From the NCBI GenBank assembly GCA_002825515.1, contig PJET01000218.1, forward strand, positions 1 through 6,848: 6,848 nucleotides of DNA, in the 5' to 3' direction. The position numbers and the translations under genes were made by a program. The DNA comes from Candidatus Thorarchaeota archaeon MP11T_1 (GTDB taxonomy: Archaea > Asgardarchaeota > Thorarchaeia > Thorarchaeales > Thorarchaeaceae). The notes below the pieces were generated by a model. That model did no database searches. It was not told the origin of the DNA and was given only the letters and a program-made list of their open reading frames with translations. Below are positions 5,757-6,848 of this stretch, piece by piece. Position 1 is the stretch's first letter. Every line of letters begins with the position of its first letter.

Positions 5757-6559
5757 CATCCGCTGAAGAAATGATGGCTCAGATAATGAGCTATAGATAT
5801 CGTCAGGAATATCTTCGTGAGATAGGTGCGTTGATTCCATCTGAAGCTACATTAGTTCTTGACGCTGGTTGTGGAGTTGGTGCTCTTACAGCATTGGTCA
5901 ACCAACAATTGACATCAACACGTGTAGTTGAACTTGATTTATCCAGGCACATGTTGACTCATCAGATGAAGGAAGTGTCTGAACAGAGTGTATCACTCGT
6001 ACAAGCTCTTATGCCCAAGTTTCCTCTCAGATCTAATACATTTGATGCAGTAGTGACAGTACAGTCTCTTAGCGAGGTGCTTTGTTTCTCTGGTAGGGAT
6101 GTCCTTTTGAGCACAATAGAGGAGATTGGTACACTTCTTCGTGAAGGTGGTGCATTCGTAATAATGGACCATCAAAATCCAGGTGACGAATTGGTAGATG
6201 TAAATCTCAATGACCAGATGTTTCTGAAGCTTGAACGTTTTCAGAATTCGTTTGAATACCGTCCATTCAACTTTTTAGTTCTTAATGACGGATGGATTAG
6301 GATTTCCATGCGCGATCTCTATGAGTTCATCACCAAGGTATGGGCATTTGATACGCCCCTCGAGCAGGAAGAGATGCAGGAAACTCACACCCCCTTCACA
6401 GGAGGAGAATTTGCAACAATTTTGAAAACCCATGGATTTACAATAGATCTTGTTTCAGGTGTAGTACCTATTGAGAGTTATTTGAAACGATACAGGATTA
6501 GAATCAGACCCAAACAAAATCTGCCTAAGAGGTTCTTTATTGTAAAAGCCACTAAGTAG
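5753..6559 (+). CDS. Class I SAM-dependent methyltransferase
   Basis: 268 residues. Motif I is VLDAGCGVGALT (35-46). E60 in VVELDLSRHML is the acidic residue that usually binds the SAM ribose. The motif II region is residues 82-103 (LVQALMPKFPLRSNTFDAVVTV), and LLREGGAFVIMDHQNPG (128-144) is the late strand with the conserved Gly-Gly. This is the Methyltransf_11/25 type. The C-terminal 125 residues, with DLYEFITKVWAF (188-199) and a basic tail (YLKRYRIRIRPKQNLPKRFFI), do not identify a substrate; small-molecule or lipid methylation is possible. No ribosome site precedes ATG 5753, which fits the short leader predicted from the TATA box at 5712. M7 and M8 are weaker alternative starts. It is divergent from the Lrp-like gene. 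It shows no close similarity by eye to the methyltransferase at the left edge beyond the family motifs. Confidence 0.92.
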   Translation: MTSAEEMMAQIMSYRYRQEYLREIGALIPSEATLVLDAGCGVGALTALVNQQLTSTRVVELDLSRHMLTHQMKEVSEQSVSLVQALMPKFPLRSNTFDAVVTVQSLSEVLCFSGRDVLLSTIEEIGTLLREGGAFVIMDHQNPGDELVDVNLNDQMFLKLERFQNSFEYRPFNFLVLNDGWIRISMRDLYEFITKVWAFDTPLEQEEMQETHTPFTGGEFATILKTHGFTIDLVSGVVPIESYLKRYRIRIRPKQNLPKRFFIVKATK

Positions 6560-6574
6560 AGAACATTGTGAAAT

Positions 6575-6597
6575 TAAAATGAAAAGGGTGCTCAACA
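6575..6597 (+). repeat. 23-base direct repeat, copy 2 (ahead of the short right-edge ORF)
   Basis: The partner of 5609-5631, with two A/G differences. It begins 15 bases after the methyltransferase stop and ends 133 bases ahead of the TTG at 6731. The internal ATG frame here reads MKRVLNM and stops at once (TGA 6600-6602). Confidence 0.7.
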
Positions 6598-6647
6598 TGT
6601 GAGGACAGAAACCCGTAAATTGTAGCTGGTCCATTGTATGGATAAGA

Positions 6648-6700
6648 TTATAACAAGATGTATACAAAAGATGTACAAATAGATAATTTTGGTATACATA
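6648..6700. promoter_or_regulatory. Promoter-like region with repeated ATGTA(TA)C elements
   Basis: ATGTATAC (6658-6665) and GTATACAT (6692-6699) are inverted 8-base arms. Allowing one bulged base they extend through AAAA/TTTT to twelve pairs. A third related element, ATGTACAAA, sits at 6671-6679, giving a near-tandem repeat with the left arm. TTATAA at 6648-6653 is a candidate TATA box with a start near 6677; alternatively GTATACATA at 6692 is itself the TATA box. The cluster lies ahead of the short ORF at 6731 and would suit a regulated promoter. Confidence 0.4.
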
Positions 6701-6730
6701 GTAACCTAAACAGATAGAGGAGGTAGTGAG

Positions 6731-6844
6731 TTGGCTGAAGCAAAGAATTCTAGAAAGATTGTATCGGTATCGAATTATTCAGATTATAAGAAAGTAGTTG
6801 AGGACATGAAAAGAATATCAAGATACTATAAAAGACAGGATTAG
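6731..6844 (+). CDS. Short basic ORF (37 residues) with a strong ribosome binding site
   Basis: TTG at 6731-6733 follows GGAGGT (6719-6724) by six bases, the best ribosome site in the window. The frame reads MAEAKNSRKIVSVSNYSDYK, continues lysine- and arginine-rich (DMKRISRYYKRQD at the end), and stops at TAG 6842-6844, four bases from the edge. It has no membrane segment, signal peptide or cysteine pairs, and I recognise no family. It could be a genuine small basic protein, the start of a longer gene broken by a frameshift, or an ORF upstream of a gene beyond the window. The strong ribosome site and promoter-like sequence ahead argue that something is translated here. Confidence 0.45.
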   Translation: MAEAKNSRKIVSVSNYSDYKKVVEDMKRISRYYKRQD

Positions 6845-6848
6845 GATT

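Noticed and set aside
5609..6597. The flanking repeats as a transposon or CRISPR signature
   Set aside because: Only two copies, 966 bases apart, with no inverted ends, transposase or regular spacers.
6455..6667. Leftward 70-residue open frame spanning the methyltransferase end and the following gap
   Set aside because: It overlaps the methyltransferase C-terminus antisense and shows no domain or convincing ribosome site.

Overview
The window looks like a piece of an archaeal chromosome. The evidence is a two-module Lrp/AsnC-type regulator, TATA-like boxes about 25 bases ahead of plausible transcript starts, a nearly leaderless methyltransferase mRNA, GGTG/GGAGG-type ribosome binding sites, and TTG or GTG starts on several genes. 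The DNA is moderately AT-rich. An Asgard (Thorarchaeota-like) or related lineage is a guess from overall feel; no marker gene here fixes the taxon.

Most of the window (about 1-5531) is transcribed leftwards. Read in that direction it holds: a tandem HTH/sensor regulator (5531-4611); a 164-base gap rich in small repeats; a DrrA-type ABC ATPase (4446-3667); its ABC-2 permease (3666-2503), whose ATG directly follows the ATPase stop; an unrecognised 146-residue acidic soluble protein (2501-2061), starting one base after the permease stop; a small RDD-family membrane protein (2017-1529); a CPBP (Abi/CAAX-type) intramembrane protease homologue (1505-648); and, after a 105-base gap with a perfect 9+9 inverted repeat, the first 180 residues of a class I SAM methyltransferase running off the left edge (542-1).

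The right part (5532-6848) is read rightwards. A 221-base divergent region carries two inverted repeats, a T10 tract and candidate promoters for both directions. It is followed by a second, unrelated-looking class I methyltransferase (5753-6559), a 171-base regulatory-looking gap, and a very short basic ORF with an excellent ribosome binding site (6731-6844). Near-identical 23-base direct repeats lie about 120-130 bases ahead of both rightward genes.

A reasonable reading is that the Lrp-like protein controls an ABC-2 exporter cassette whose tail adds three accessory proteins: one soluble unknown, RDD and CPBP. ABC-2 exporters, RDD proteins and CPBP proteases have all been linked to envelope stress, ion or solute tolerance, or self-protection against membrane-active compounds. 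The cassette may therefore be an export/membrane-protection unit, but no substrate can be read from the sequence. The window has no rRNA, tRNA, CRISPR array, transposase or clear attachment site.
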